Assembly: GCF_900119185.1 (NCBI RefSeq) | Contig: NZ_FPJE01000002.1 | Span: 62,001 to 126,000 of the forward strand | Direction of reading: 5' to 3' | DNA: 64,000 nt | DNA from: Sinomicrobium oceani | GTDB lineage: Bacteria > Bacteroidota > Bacteroidia > Flavobacteriales > Flavobacteriaceae | Shown here: positions 9,848-18,574 of the stretch, in pieces | How positions within the stretch are numbered: position 1 is the first letter of the stretch | How the letters are laid out: each line of letters starts with the position of its first letter | Notes under the pieces: model-generated | What the model was told of the DNA's origin: nothing | Database searches by the model: none | Seen by the model: only the letters and a program-made list of their open reading frames with translations | Position numbers and translations under genes: made by a program

Positions 9848-9924
9848 GCCCAATTCACATTTTTTTTTCATTTTTGTTAAAACAAAAATATTTTTTCCCG
9901 AAATAATGATTTGCGCGACGATTA

Positions 9925-10485
9925 ATGAATTTTTCTCTGAAAAACAATAGTGAATTGGCAAATGCCCTGGAGAAGGGAAATAAGGAGGCCTTTAAATTTA
10001 TCTTCGAAGCGCTTTATGACGATATGGTATGCTATATTTTAAGTTTATGCAACGACAGAGATAAGGCCGAAGATATCGTACAGGAAACCTTCGTAAAATT
10101 ATGGGAGCAACACCGGTCCCTGACCATAAACACTTCCGTAAAAAATTATCTTCTCCGGACCTGTCATAACAGGTTGATCAACAGTCTCAGGGGAAACAAA
10201 AAGACGATCTCACTTTCCGATATGCTTTACCTGGAAGATTTTCTCGAAGAAGACAATACCGTCAACGACAGTTCGAAAGATCCGGAATTATTCTTTAAGG
10301 CCATAGAAACGCTCCCGCCCAAATGCAGGGAAATCTTCGTCCGTCATAAACTGGACGGACAAAAATACAAAGCCATAGCGGACGACCTGAATATTTCCGT
10401 AAAAACCGTAGAAAACCAGATGACCAAGGCCTACCGGAAACTCAGGGATATTCTTTACCCTGGCGATGACCAAAAACAGGAATAA
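9925..10485 (+). CDS. FecI-like ECF RNA polymerase sigma factor (sigma-70 family)
   Basis: 186 residues with the two-domain ECF layout. Region 2 (about 25-95) carries DRDKAEDIVQETFVKLWEQ. Region 4 (about 120-180) has LPPKCREIFVRHKLDGQKY and the helix-turn-helix ISVKTVENQMTKAYRKLRD. It would direct RNA polymerase to the divergent fecR-susC-susD operon after a signal through SusC and FecR. Usually fecI and fecR are collinear in this phylum; here they diverge across about 130 bp. It is followed by a bidirectional hairpin terminator. Confidence 0.93.
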   Translation: MNFSLKNNSELANALEKGNKEAFKFIFEALYDDMVCYILSLCNDRDKAEDIVQETFVKLWEQHRSLTINTSVKNYLLRTCHNRLINSLRGNKKTISLSDMLYLEDFLEEDNTVNDSSKDPELFFKAIETLPPKCREIFVRHKLDGQKYKAIADDLNISVKTVENQMTKAYRKLRDILYPGDDQKQE

Positions 10486-10555
10486 CCTTGATATTTGCAA
10501 AAATACGTTCTCATCCGGTTACCCCGATAACTTTTACCGACCTCTACTATAAAAC

Positions 10556-10594
10556 AAAAACCGCCTGTCCCTTTTCGGAAACACGGCGGTTTTC
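10556..10594. terminator. Bidirectional intrinsic terminator
   Basis: AAAACCGCC at 10557-10565 pairs with GGCGGTTTT at 10585-10593, with further pairing inside the loop. A and T tracts flank it on both sides. It sits between the convergent sigma gene (+) and the second susD (-) and can serve both. Confidence 0.8.
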
Positions 10595-10628
10595 TCCTAA
10601 CTAACTTCCGGTACTATTTTATGACGCT

Positions 10629-12227
10629 CTAATACCCCGGTTTTTGTTTTAAGTTTTTGTTGACCCTGAGACTGGTTTCGTGGAAAGGCCAGAGGTAATT
10701 AAAAGGTTTGAACGACCGGTCCTCTATTTTAATTGATGTTTTCTTGCCATTGACAATCCGGGTGTGCCCCAGGGCAGGACCGTTGAGTACATCTTCGGCC
10801 ATCCGCCACCGGATGATATCATTGTAGCGCTGTCCTTCCCCGGCAAATTCAATCCGCCTTTCGTTGCGTATCAGGTCAATCCACTGCTGCTGACTGTACG
10901 AGGCATAGGACGGCAGGGTCACATCGGCTACCTCCATATCCAGTCCTGCCCTTTCCCGGACCTTGTTGATACACTCCCTGGCCAGATCATCGATAGTGTT
11001 GGTCATGATCCGGGCTTCCGCATAGGTCAGCAGCACCTCTGCATAGCGCAAAAGTCCGTATTCCATATTCCCATCCCGGAACGCATCGGCTTCCGACACG
11101 AACTTCCGGAACCAGTAGCCCGATTTACTGGCCCGCTGGTTTTCGTAAAACATGGGGTTGTTGGGATTGTAAATATCAATGGCTTCGCCGTAAAACTCAT
11201 CGCCCGGCCCCATGATACTGGCTTTATACCGCGGGTCGCGGTTAAGCCCGGGGTTCAGTTCGTATTCTTCTTTGGTATGTATCGGGCAGTCTTCGATGGG
11301 ACGTCCCTGCAGGGTCCAGTACGAATCTACGAGCGATTTCAGGGGGACACAATACGACTGCCCGTTACCTGTGCGGAAATGCGGGCCGAGGTCGCGGAAA
11401 GAATAGGTGGTACTTCCGCTGTGGCTCTCTTCGTCCAGGTGCAGGATAAACTCGTTATTATCCGAATCCGCCTCGTACTGAAAAAGATCTCCGTATACCG
11501 GGTGCAGGGTATACCCCGTATTGTCCATGATATCCCTGGCCAGGGTTGCCGCAAGTTCGTAACGTTCGTCATACAAGGCATAACGCATGATCAGTGCCTT
11601 GAACGAATACTGGTTGAACATGTATTTGTTCGTCGTATATTCCTCTTCCGGAAGTTGCTCTGCTATATCCAGGGCCATCGGAAACAACGTATCCAGGATC
11701 TCCTTTTTGGGTGTTGCAGGTAAGGTAGCATCTTCGAGCTCCGCGGGTTCCAGCAAAAAAGGAACGTCACCCCAGTGAAAGGTAAGCCGGAAATAATGCC
11801 AGATCCGTAATCCTTTCAGGATATTTTCATAGCGCGTACGGATCGATTCGTCTTCTACATAGGGCACATCAATATTGGCGATATAGGTATTCAACCGGCC
11901 GATATGTTTCATATATATGGTGTAGTAATATTCGAATGCCCTGGTATTACTGTTGATATTTCCGTTGCCGATACGGAGGTGATGATCATCCTCACTACGG
12001 GCATACGCATTGTCTGAGCGGCCGTCCATCATATAAAACAGAAGTTTGCGATCCCCGTGATTGGTAAAGACATCATAAAAACTACTGTAAGCCACCCTTC
12101 TCAGGTCGTCTTCGTCGATAAAAAACTCCTGGAAAGTCGTTGCCGTAGGATCGGTCTTGTCGAGGAATGACTCACATCCCGACAGCAGGACGGTTATAAA
12201 AATGCTGATTATGGCTATTTTTTTCAT
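10629..12227 (-). CDS. SusD/RagB-family outer-membrane nutrient-binding lipoprotein (second locus)
   Basis: 532 residues beginning MKKIAIISIFITVLLSG with the lipobox Cys next, so it is exported and lipid-anchored. The SusD-like N-terminal helical region includes ENILKGLRIWHYFRLTFHWG. The C-terminal half has the usual family motif LLRYAEVLLTYAEARI followed by INKVRERAGL and RRIEFAGEGQRYNDIIRW. It starts 18 bp after the stop of the paired susC gene, so the two are co-transcribed. It is about 65 residues longer than the SusD of the first locus and clearly divergent from it, which suggests a different substrate. Confidence 0.94.
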   Translation of the reverse strand: MKKIAIISIFITVLLSGCESFLDKTDPTATTFQEFFIDEDDLRRVAYSSFYDVFTNHGDRKLLFYMMDGRSDNAYARSEDDHHLRIGNGNINSNTRAFEYYYTIYMKHIGRLNTYIANIDVPYVEDESIRTRYENILKGLRIWHYFRLTFHWGDVPFLLEPAELEDATLPATPKKEILDTLFPMALDIAEQLPEEEYTTNKYMFNQYSFKALIMRYALYDERYELAATLARDIMDNTGYTLHPVYGDLFQYEADSDNNEFILHLDEESHSGSTTYSFRDLGPHFRTGNGQSYCVPLKSLVDSYWTLQGRPIEDCPIHTKEEYELNPGLNRDPRYKASIMGPGDEFYGEAIDIYNPNNPMFYENQRASKSGYWFRKFVSEADAFRDGNMEYGLLRYAEVLLTYAEARIMTNTIDDLARECINKVRERAGLDMEVADVTLPSYASYSQQQWIDLIRNERRIEFAGEGQRYNDIIRWRMAEDVLNGPALGHTRIVNGKKTSIKIEDRSFKPFNYLWPFHETSLRVNKNLKQKPGY

Positions 12228-12245
12228 TGTGCTAAACTAAAGTGG

Positions 12246-15200
12246 TTATAATATGGTAAATCGGAGTCCTATACTGTAAGTGGCCATCCTGGGATATCCG
12301 CCGTTGCCACCGTCCCTTTCCGGGTCCAGCCCTTCCCAGCGGGTAAAGGTAAAGGCGTCCTGCGCATTGAGATACAATCGGAAATTATTGATATTTTTTC
12401 CGATTTTAGGGATGGTATACCCCACCTGCAGGGTCTTTATCCGAAAATAAGCTGCATTGCTGAGCCATACGTCACTGAGCACGGCATTGGGGCTCGATCC
12501 GGTCCAGACGCGGGGAAACCTGCTGTCCGGATGATCAGGTGTCCACCGGTTGTTCATATAATACGTTCTGGGCGTTCCCAGGTTATTGTCCCGGTTATCC
12601 ATCAGCACCGGGTAGCCCTCCAGTCCGTTCAGCCTGCCCAGCCGCCGGCCTACCCCCTGCCCGAGCATGCTCAGATCCCACCTGCGGTACCGCAGGTCTA
12701 AGGTTACGGAATAGTTCAGATGCGGAAACGGATCGCCCAGGTCCACCTTGTCCAGATCGTTGATGATCCCATCCCCGTTCTGGTCGATATACCGGATATC
12801 CCCGGGTATGGTATTGGGCAGTTTGGCTTCGGTGGCATCGACGTCTTCGCGGGTCTGGAAATAGCCATTGCTTTCATAACCGTAATAATTGTCAATAGCA
12901 ATTCCGCGATACCATATTTTATCGGGATCGTCTTTAAAGATCAGGCTATCCGATTTGGAATACCCCGCCTTCAGTACCTTGTTTTTATTGTCAAAAAGCA
13001 TTCCGCCTATACTATAGGAAAAATCTCCGGACCGGTCGCTCCATCGTGCGGAGACTTCCCAGCCCTTATTTTCCACTTCTCCTATGTTTACTGCGGCTTC
13101 GAGGCGATCGGAGCCGGTCAGGGGTGGTACGGTGACCCTGGAATAGATCAGGTCATAGGAATGTTTGCTGTACAGTTCTGCCGTAAGGTTCAACCTGTTG
13201 TTGAGTACGGTAAGATCGAGCCCGATATTTCCCTGCTTTTGCTTCTCCCAGGTAAAATTCGGATTCGGCACCCTCAGGGTCCATCCCCATTCGTTGACCA
13301 CTTCCTGCCACAGGTAAGGATCTACATTTTCATTTCCTATAAGGCCATAGGACAACCGGAATTTCAGGTTGTTGATCACTCCTTTGTCCTTTAAACCCGA
13401 CAGGAATTTTTCGTGATGCACATTCCAGGCCAGTGCAGCCGACGGGAAAAAGCCCCATCGGTGCCCGGGGGCGAATTTGCTGCTTCCATCGGTTCGTCCG
13501 GTCATTTCGAGGATATACCGATTGTCAAAAGAATAATTCAGTTTTCCGAAAAAAGACGCTTTACTCACTTCCCGGTAGTCGGTATAGTTGTAGGTCATGA
13601 TCTCCGAACCGGCTATAAAATACATCTTGTCTCTCTGCTGCCGGAACTTCTTTTCGTAGTTGAGGTTTGCACGAGCTGTGATCTGGCTGACACTTACGCC
13701 CTGCTCCGCATTGACGCTGTTGGCCCAGGTCGCCGCCGGTTTTCCGTCCCCGTCAAAAAACTTAAAGGTGGAACGCTTTTCCTTCCAGGCCGATTTATTG
13801 ATCATATACGATACATTTCCGTTGAGCGAAAGACTCTCATTGATATAGTAAGTAGGTCGGAGATTGATCGTACTTCTGTCGTACATATTGTTTCGCATTC
13901 CACCGTGATTGATAGCTGCCACGGGGTTGAGGTTATTGTACAGGACATAATGTTCGGGCAGGTCCGAATCGTAAAAGATATCCTGGGTCGGGTTCATTTT
14001 CCAGGCATCCCGGTACAACCCGTGTCCGTCGTTATTAACCATCAAACGGTCTACCTGCAGACGGTGGGCATAAAAATCGGCCATCAATACAAACTTGTCA
14101 GCTATATTGATATTGGTATTGAAACGGGCACTGAATTTTTCGCTGCCCTCACTGTTGTTCAGTCCCTTATCGGTAATATATCCCAGCATCAGGTTGAAGG
14201 TTCCCACCCCGCCACCACCGGATATACTTGCAGAGGTGTTGTGCGACAACGGACGGCGTTCCATGACCTCATCGAGCCAGTCCCTATCGGTGTATTCACC
14301 CCGGTCGGCAAGCCCGATCTGTTCTTCGGTAAAAAGCGGGGACTGTCCCTGCATGGTCCTGGCTTCGTTATTCAGCCGCATATAATCTGCCGAACCCACA
14401 AACTCCGGAAGGTCTATGGGGTCGCTTATGGCCGTCCAGGAATGGATATCTACTTTAAACTGGTCGGTCACGCCGCGTTTCGTCTCTATGATAATAACCC
14501 CGTTGGCTCCGCGCGAACCGTAGAGCGAAGCCGAAGCAGCATCCTTGAGTACACTGATGCTCTTCACCTGGTTCGGGTCTATGTCCGTAAGGGACTGCTC
14601 CATACCGTCCACGATCACCAGGGGACTTCCGTTTTGCAGGGTACTGATCCCGCGGATAGCAATATTCCCCGGTACGGAACCCGGTAAATTACTGGATTGC
14701 TGCATGGTAACCCCCGGAAGCGTTCCGCTGAATGCCTCTTCCAGTTTAAAAATAGGCCGGTAAACCGCCCGGTCCATATTCATCTCCGATACCGACGAGG
14801 CCACGTGCTCCTTCTTGATGGTGTTATAACCGGTAACCACCACCTCATCGAGCCTGGTATTCTCTTCGGTCAGGACCACGTCGATCTCATCCCTCCCATT
14901 CATCGCGACTTCTTTGCTCTCAAATCCCACCATACTGAAAATAAGGGTCGATGCTTCCCGCACGGAAAGCTGGTAATACCCGTTTTCATCGGTATTGGTA
15001 CCGATATTGGCCCCTTTGACCAATACGGTGACCCCGAATAACGGCATTCCTTTTTCATCGCTCACTGTACCGCGAACCATATCCTGGAGATACCTTATGC
15101 TCAGACGAGTTTTTCTCTTTCTCCTCACAGTCAGTACGATCTGTTCGTTCACCACTTTATAGTCTGTTCCGCTATGGTCAAAAATTTCCTTCAATACTGT

Positions 15201-15482
15201 CCCGAGCTGTTTTCCGTCCGACCGGACCGTTACACGCCGTCCGGTATCGATATCTTCGAGGTTGTAGAAAAATTTATACGCAGTCTGGGCTTCTATGGCT
15301 TCAAAAACGCTTTCCAGCGGTTCGTTTTCCAGGTGAAGCTTCACTTTGGTCCTTTGCCCGTAAGAAGTAAATGCCTGGAGCTGAAAAAAGGAAAAAATAA
15401 CAAACAGGGTGGCAATTTTCATTTTCAGGTCAAATTTTAGAGGGTAATAAAAGATACGGCGTATCCCTAAAAGATTTTTCAT
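12246..15482 (-). CDS. SusC/RagA-family TonB-linked outer-membrane transporter with STN domain (second locus)
   Basis: About 1078 residues from the ATG at 15482, which places a normal signal peptide (MKIATLFVIFSFFQLQAFTS within a longer N-region, as in the first SusC). The extra 23 residues of the longest frame are not signal-like. Order: STN domain (ESVFEAIEAQTAYKFFYN), regulatory-like beta domain (VRGTVSDEKGMPLFGVTVLV), plug with ITLQ-type SusC signature and SLYGSRGANGVIIIETKRG, barrel ending in YSIGLRFTIL. It is about 100 residues shorter than the first SusC. With its SusD, FecR and sigma partner it forms a complete signal-controlled uptake system. Confidence 0.94.
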   Translation of the reverse strand: MKNLLGIRRIFYYPLKFDLKMKIATLFVIFSFFQLQAFTSYGQRTKVKLHLENEPLESVFEAIEAQTAYKFFYNLEDIDTGRRVTVRSDGKQLGTVLKEIFDHSGTDYKVVNEQIVLTVRRKRKTRLSIRYLQDMVRGTVSDEKGMPLFGVTVLVKGANIGTNTDENGYYQLSVREASTLIFSMVGFESKEVAMNGRDEIDVVLTEENTRLDEVVVTGYNTIKKEHVASSVSEMNMDRAVYRPIFKLEEAFSGTLPGVTMQQSSNLPGSVPGNIAIRGISTLQNGSPLVIVDGMEQSLTDIDPNQVKSISVLKDAASASLYGSRGANGVIIIETKRGVTDQFKVDIHSWTAISDPIDLPEFVGSADYMRLNNEARTMQGQSPLFTEEQIGLADRGEYTDRDWLDEVMERRPLSHNTSASISGGGGVGTFNLMLGYITDKGLNNSEGSEKFSARFNTNINIADKFVLMADFYAHRLQVDRLMVNNDGHGLYRDAWKMNPTQDIFYDSDLPEHYVLYNNLNPVAAINHGGMRNNMYDRSTINLRPTYYINESLSLNGNVSYMINKSAWKEKRSTFKFFDGDGKPAATWANSVNAEQGVSVSQITARANLNYEKKFRQQRDKMYFIAGSEIMTYNYTDYREVSKASFFGKLNYSFDNRYILEMTGRTDGSSKFAPGHRWGFFPSAALAWNVHHEKFLSGLKDKGVINNLKFRLSYGLIGNENVDPYLWQEVVNEWGWTLRVPNPNFTWEKQKQGNIGLDLTVLNNRLNLTAELYSKHSYDLIYSRVTVPPLTGSDRLEAAVNIGEVENKGWEVSARWSDRSGDFSYSIGGMLFDNKNKVLKAGYSKSDSLIFKDDPDKIWYRGIAIDNYYGYESNGYFQTREDVDATEAKLPNTIPGDIRYIDQNGDGIINDLDKVDLGDPFPHLNYSVTLDLRYRRWDLSMLGQGVGRRLGRLNGLEGYPVLMDNRDNNLGTPRTYYMNNRWTPDHPDSRFPRVWTGSSPNAVLSDVWLSNAAYFRIKTLQVGYTIPKIGKNINNFRLYLNAQDAFTFTRWEGLDPERDGGNGGYPRMATYSIGLRFTIL

Positions 15483-15720
15483 ATTTTTATATTTTGGTGT
15501 GGTACATAACTTACTATCACTAAAAGTCCGGATCGGGAAATGTGGCGGCATTTCCCGTTCTTTTTGAAGGCTGTAGCGATATGAATAAATAATCCGGTAA
15601 AAACAGAAGGTGTGGTCGTACCCTATATCAGATCGGAGGTTTGGGAAGATATGTTTTCATAAAGATTTGGTTTGTTAATATATGGTTTTATAATTGGCGC
15701 AGCGCTACTTCCGCGATGCG

Positions 15721-16881
15721 CTATGGCGTCATTTCCGGTTTTTCAATGATTATGGTATTATTACGGATCTCATAGCTGAACAACCTGCTTTCGGTAAAGG
15801 TCTGTAAAATCTCCTCCACGGTCTCGCTGCCGAAAGTGCCCTTAAACCGTTCCCCGTTCAATGCCGGGTAATGATTCTCTATCTTCACATCGTACCGTCG
15901 TTCCAGTAATTTCAATACACCGGCAAAGGTTTGGCCTTCAAAGACCATCTTTCCCTGCGTCCAGGCGGTATAAGCAGTGACATCAACCTTACGGACGGCA
16001 AATTCTCCGTCATGCTTGCCGAAAGCCCCCAGTTCTCCGGGTGACAGATGCACCGGAGATACATACCCGGTTACGGTTTCACCCGTATAAAGAGTGACGC
16101 CCCCGCGACAAAGGACTACTGCGGTACGCTCCTCATCTTTATAGGCCGTTACGTTAAATTCCGTTCCCGTTACTTTCACCGTAATATTCCCGGTATGTAC
16201 ACGGAACGGGACATCGGAGTTCTCCGAAACACCGAAAAAAGCTTCACCCTCAAGAAAAACATCCCTTGAAGCGGCGCTGAAACGCAGCGGGAAACGCAGA
16301 GAGGACCCTGCATTCAGGTTTACGGTTGTTCCATCTGTAAGTTTCAGGACAAAAGTTTTTCCGTAAGGCACATGCAGCGTATTAAAACCGGTATCTGCCG
16401 CATCGGTACCCGCTTCGTAAACCAGGGTATCTCCGGCCTGTACAATACCGGTAAGTTTTTCCCCGGTACGTATCTGCTGGTTTTGCCCGGGGACTATGGT
16501 GGTGCTGTTCCCGTTATCCAGTTCGAGGACGATCTCCCTGTCACCGGTAATCAGCAGCTGGTTCTCTTCCCTTCCGGCGGTGTACCAAAGATATCCGCAG
16601 CTAAGAAGTATCAACAGCACAGCAGCATATTTCAGTAAAGGGCGTAACCGATGTATCCCATGGTGCTCCCGGTGATGTATACGGTTTTGCAGCAGGCCAT
16701 AAGCTCCCGCCGCATCGAACCGGTGCAGCGATTCGAGAATAAGGTGTTTCAATTGGACCTCCTTTTTCAGAAATACTCTCCCACCCGGACTTTCCATCCA
16801 TTCCAGGAGCTGTGCTTCTTCTGAAGGTGTAAGTTCGTTATTCAGAAATTTTGTAACCAGATGGTCAGGGCGTTCTTTCAT
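15721..16881 (-). CDS. FecR-family anti-sigma factor (second locus)
   Basis: 386 residues: a cytoplasmic N-terminal region starting MKERPDHLVTKFLNNELTPS, a transmembrane helix at about 82-100 (LLKYAAVLLILLSCGYLWY), the FecR domain (VLKLTDGTTVNLNAGSSLRF, VFLEGEAFFGVSEN) and a DUF4974-like C-terminal domain (SETVEEILQTFTESRLFSYE). It regulates the divergent sigma factor at 17065. About 240 bp separate it from its susC; that gap has no open frame of note. The overall design mirrors the first locus, and the two are probably ancient duplicates. Confidence 0.92.
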   Translation of the reverse strand: MKERPDHLVTKFLNNELTPSEEAQLLEWMESPGGRVFLKKEVQLKHLILESLHRFDAAGAYGLLQNRIHHREHHGIHRLRPLLKYAAVLLILLSCGYLWYTAGREENQLLITGDREIVLELDNGNSTTIVPGQNQQIRTGEKLTGIVQAGDTLVYEAGTDAADTGFNTLHVPYGKTFVLKLTDGTTVNLNAGSSLRFPLRFSAASRDVFLEGEAFFGVSENSDVPFRVHTGNITVKVTGTEFNVTAYKDEERTAVVLCRGGVTLYTGETVTGYVSPVHLSPGELGAFGKHDGEFAVRKVDVTAYTAWTQGKMVFEGQTFAGVLKLLERRYDVKIENHYPALNGERFKGTFGSETVEEILQTFTESRLFSYEIRNNTIIIEKPEMTP

Positions 16882-16955
16882 TACGAGGCTTTATTCGGAG
16901 GTATAAACGCTTTATCTTCGCAGGGGAATCCGTTTTTTACCTGTCCTTTTATCGT

Positions 16956-16982
16956 ATTACGGGAATTTGATCAAAATCCCCC
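16956..16982 (-). promoter_or_regulatory. Putative ECF sigma-dependent promoter of the second fecR gene
   Basis: On the - strand GGGGGATTTT (from 16982) is followed by CGTAAT at 16961-16956, exactly 16 bases after the last GGGG. This matches the geometry of the first fecR promoter. The assignment to the FecI-like factor is inferred from this shared pattern. Confidence 0.5.
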
Positions 16983-17064
16983 ACGCTATTTTTACTTTTT
17001 TTTGGAAAAGTTTTGTTCTATTCCTAATTTACTGCCTTTAAAAATAAAAAAACACTAAATAATC

Positions 17065-17727
17065 ATGGAGTATTTTTCCGGGAATGAAACCGCTTGCATT
17101 TCAGAAATACGGTCGGGGAACGAAACGGCCTACCGCTCCGTGTACCTCTATTTTTATGAACGATTGTGTGTTTATGTCCTCAATTTTACGGGCGACCGGG
17201 AAATTGCGGAAGATATCGTGCAGGAGGTTTTCCTGAAATTGTGGAACAACCGTAAAAAACTCCGTCCGGACGGATCGTTGGGCGGATACCTGTACCGGCT
17301 TACGTATAACGAATATGTCAATATATACCGTCAGAACCTCAAACAGCACAGGGAACTCGAGCTCCTGCGGCTCAAAAGCCTTTACGAACTACTGCATGAA
17401 GAAGACGAAGCATTTCAGGAAAAAGTAAAACAGGTCACGAAGATCATAGAAGGGCTTCCCCCGCGTTGCAGGGAAATATTCATTCTGAACAAACAACAGG
17501 GACTTCGCCACAAGGAAATCGCCGCACAACTCGATATTTCGGTAAAAACCGTAGAAAACCAGGTGGCAAAAGCCATGTCGCTATTACGAAAAAAAATTGC
17601 CGACGAAACGGCTGTTCTGCTCGTTCTGCTGGGTTATAACGGCACGGTGGGCCGAGCCGGCTTTGGTACGCTCCGCGCGGAGCCGGAGCACTCAGCCGCC
17701 TCCGTTTGTCTAAAAAACGGGAGGTAA
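17065..17727 (+). CDS. FecI-like ECF RNA polymerase sigma factor with repeat-derived C-terminus
   Basis: 220 residues. Region 2 contains REIAEDIVQEVFLKLWNNR and region 4 LPPRCREIFILNKQQGLRH with the helix-turn-helix ISVKTVENQVAKAMSLLRKK. The sigma fold is complete by about residue 180. The last 20-25 residues (from about GFGTLRAEPE) and the stop codon are encoded by a copy of the interspersed repeat described at 17661, so the natural C-terminus was probably replaced when the repeat inserted. The gene diverges from fecR and should control the second SusCD locus. Confidence 0.9.
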   Translation: MEYFSGNETACISEIRSGNETAYRSVYLYFYERLCVYVLNFTGDREIAEDIVQEVFLKLWNNRKKLRPDGSLGGYLYRLTYNEYVNIYRQNLKQHRELELLRLKSLYELLHEEDEAFQEKVKQVTKIIEGLPPRCREIFILNKQQGLRHKEIAAQLDISVKTVENQVAKAMSLLRKKIADETAVLLVLLGYNGTVGRAGFGTLRAEPEHSAASVCLKNGR

Positions 17728-17800
17728 AGCTGTACATCACTCCTTAACCTAATACCCCATTAACCAAATAACTATCCACCTACGAACTCATCAACTACTC
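17661..17800. repeat. Interspersed repeat, copy A
   Basis: Contains GCTCCGCGCGGAGC, a perfect palindrome, then the core GGAGCACTCAGCCGCCT, TAAAGCTGTACATCACTCC and a tail of TAACC/ATAAC-like words. The same series is found in copies B, C and D at 31979, 34566 and 34701. The first half overlaps the 3' end of the sigma gene and provides its stop. Confidence 0.8.
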
Positions 17801-17838
17801 CCCGGATAACTCAACGACCTTCCCGTGCCCTCCTCCGG

Positions 17839-18546
17839 TCAACGAATGGTTTCCAGGTATAATTGCCGGACATCATCGGAAGAGATATCGTCTGCCCGGA
17901 GTACATGAACGAGATTTCCTTTACGCATGATACCGATATGGGACGCCATGTTAACGGCATTAAAAATATCATGGGTCGCCATGAAGACCGAAGTATTGTT
18001 CCCTGCCAGTGTCTTTACGGTTTCGGTAAAATCGTGAGTCGCTCCCGGGTCCAGTCCGCTGGTGGGTTCATCCATCAATACGGCCGAAGCATTTTTCGCA
18101 ATAGCTATGGCTATACCTACTTTCTGGCGCATTCCTTTACTGTGATTGCCTACCCTTTTATCGAAAGCATCCTCCCGCAACCCCGCCCGTAACAGGTAGG
18201 CTTCGAGAGCTTCCCTGTCATAATCGAATCCTGCTATACGGCTGAAAAAATCCAGGTTCTCCAGGCTGGTCAGATTGGGATACAGCATTACGACCTCAGG
18301 GATATAGGCCAGGTGCTTTACGGTCTCCGGCTGCCCGGGAACTACCGGAATGCCATTGACCCTCGCTTCACCGGAAGTGGCCTGTAAAAAACCGAGAAAA
18401 AGGTTTATGGTCGTGGTTTTCCCGGCGCCATTTTGCCCGAGGAGGCAAAAGACCTCTCCCGGTTTTACAGTAAGATTCAGACTGTTCAGTGCTACCTGGT
18501 TTCCGTATTTTTTGGTAAGATCTATGGCCTGTAACATCGTTTCCAT
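17839..18546 (-). CDS. ABC transporter ATP-binding protein
   Basis: 235 residues, a complete ATPase subunit. Walker A is GQNGAGKTTT (about 38-47), the signature is NHSKGMRQKVGIA, Walker B is SAVLMDEPTSGLDPG, and the switch His is in FMATHDIFNAV. The closest fit is the drug/peptide/ABC-2 exporter group (CcmA/NatA-like). It is the last gene of a - strand series with two ABC-2-like permeases and a TonB receptor, lying 28 bp after the receptor, so it most likely powers those permeases. Substrate unknown; export of, or immunity to, the neighbouring lanthipeptide is a reasonable guess. Confidence 0.92.
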   Translation of the reverse strand: METMLQAIDLTKKYGNQVALNSLNLTVKPGEVFCLLGQNGAGKTTTINLFLGFLQATSGEARVNGIPVVPGQPETVKHLAYIPEVVMLYPNLTSLENLDFFSRIAGFDYDREALEAYLLRAGLREDAFDKRVGNHSKGMRQKVGIAIAIAKNASAVLMDEPTSGLDPGATHDFTETVKTLAGNNTSVFMATHDIFNAVNMASHIGIMRKGNLVHVLRADDISSDDVRQLYLETIR

Positions 18547-18574
18547 GGGTTTTAAGGGCAGCAGGAGCGCTTTT

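Noticed and set aside
13413-14687. 424-codon open frame on the + strand inside the second susC gene
   Set aside because: It is antisense to a well-supported SusC coding region, has no family features and results from codon bias of the real gene.
3450-15482. SusCD pairs as polysaccharide utilisation loci
   Set aside because: No glycoside hydrolase, lyase or sulfatase gene is nearby, so a glycan substrate is not supported.
17480-17740. - strand frame beginning MMYSFTSRFLDK, similar to one at 34562-34780
   Set aside because: The similarity comes from the interspersed repeat, not from a conserved gene; the frame is interrupted in copies B and C and it overlaps the sigma gene.
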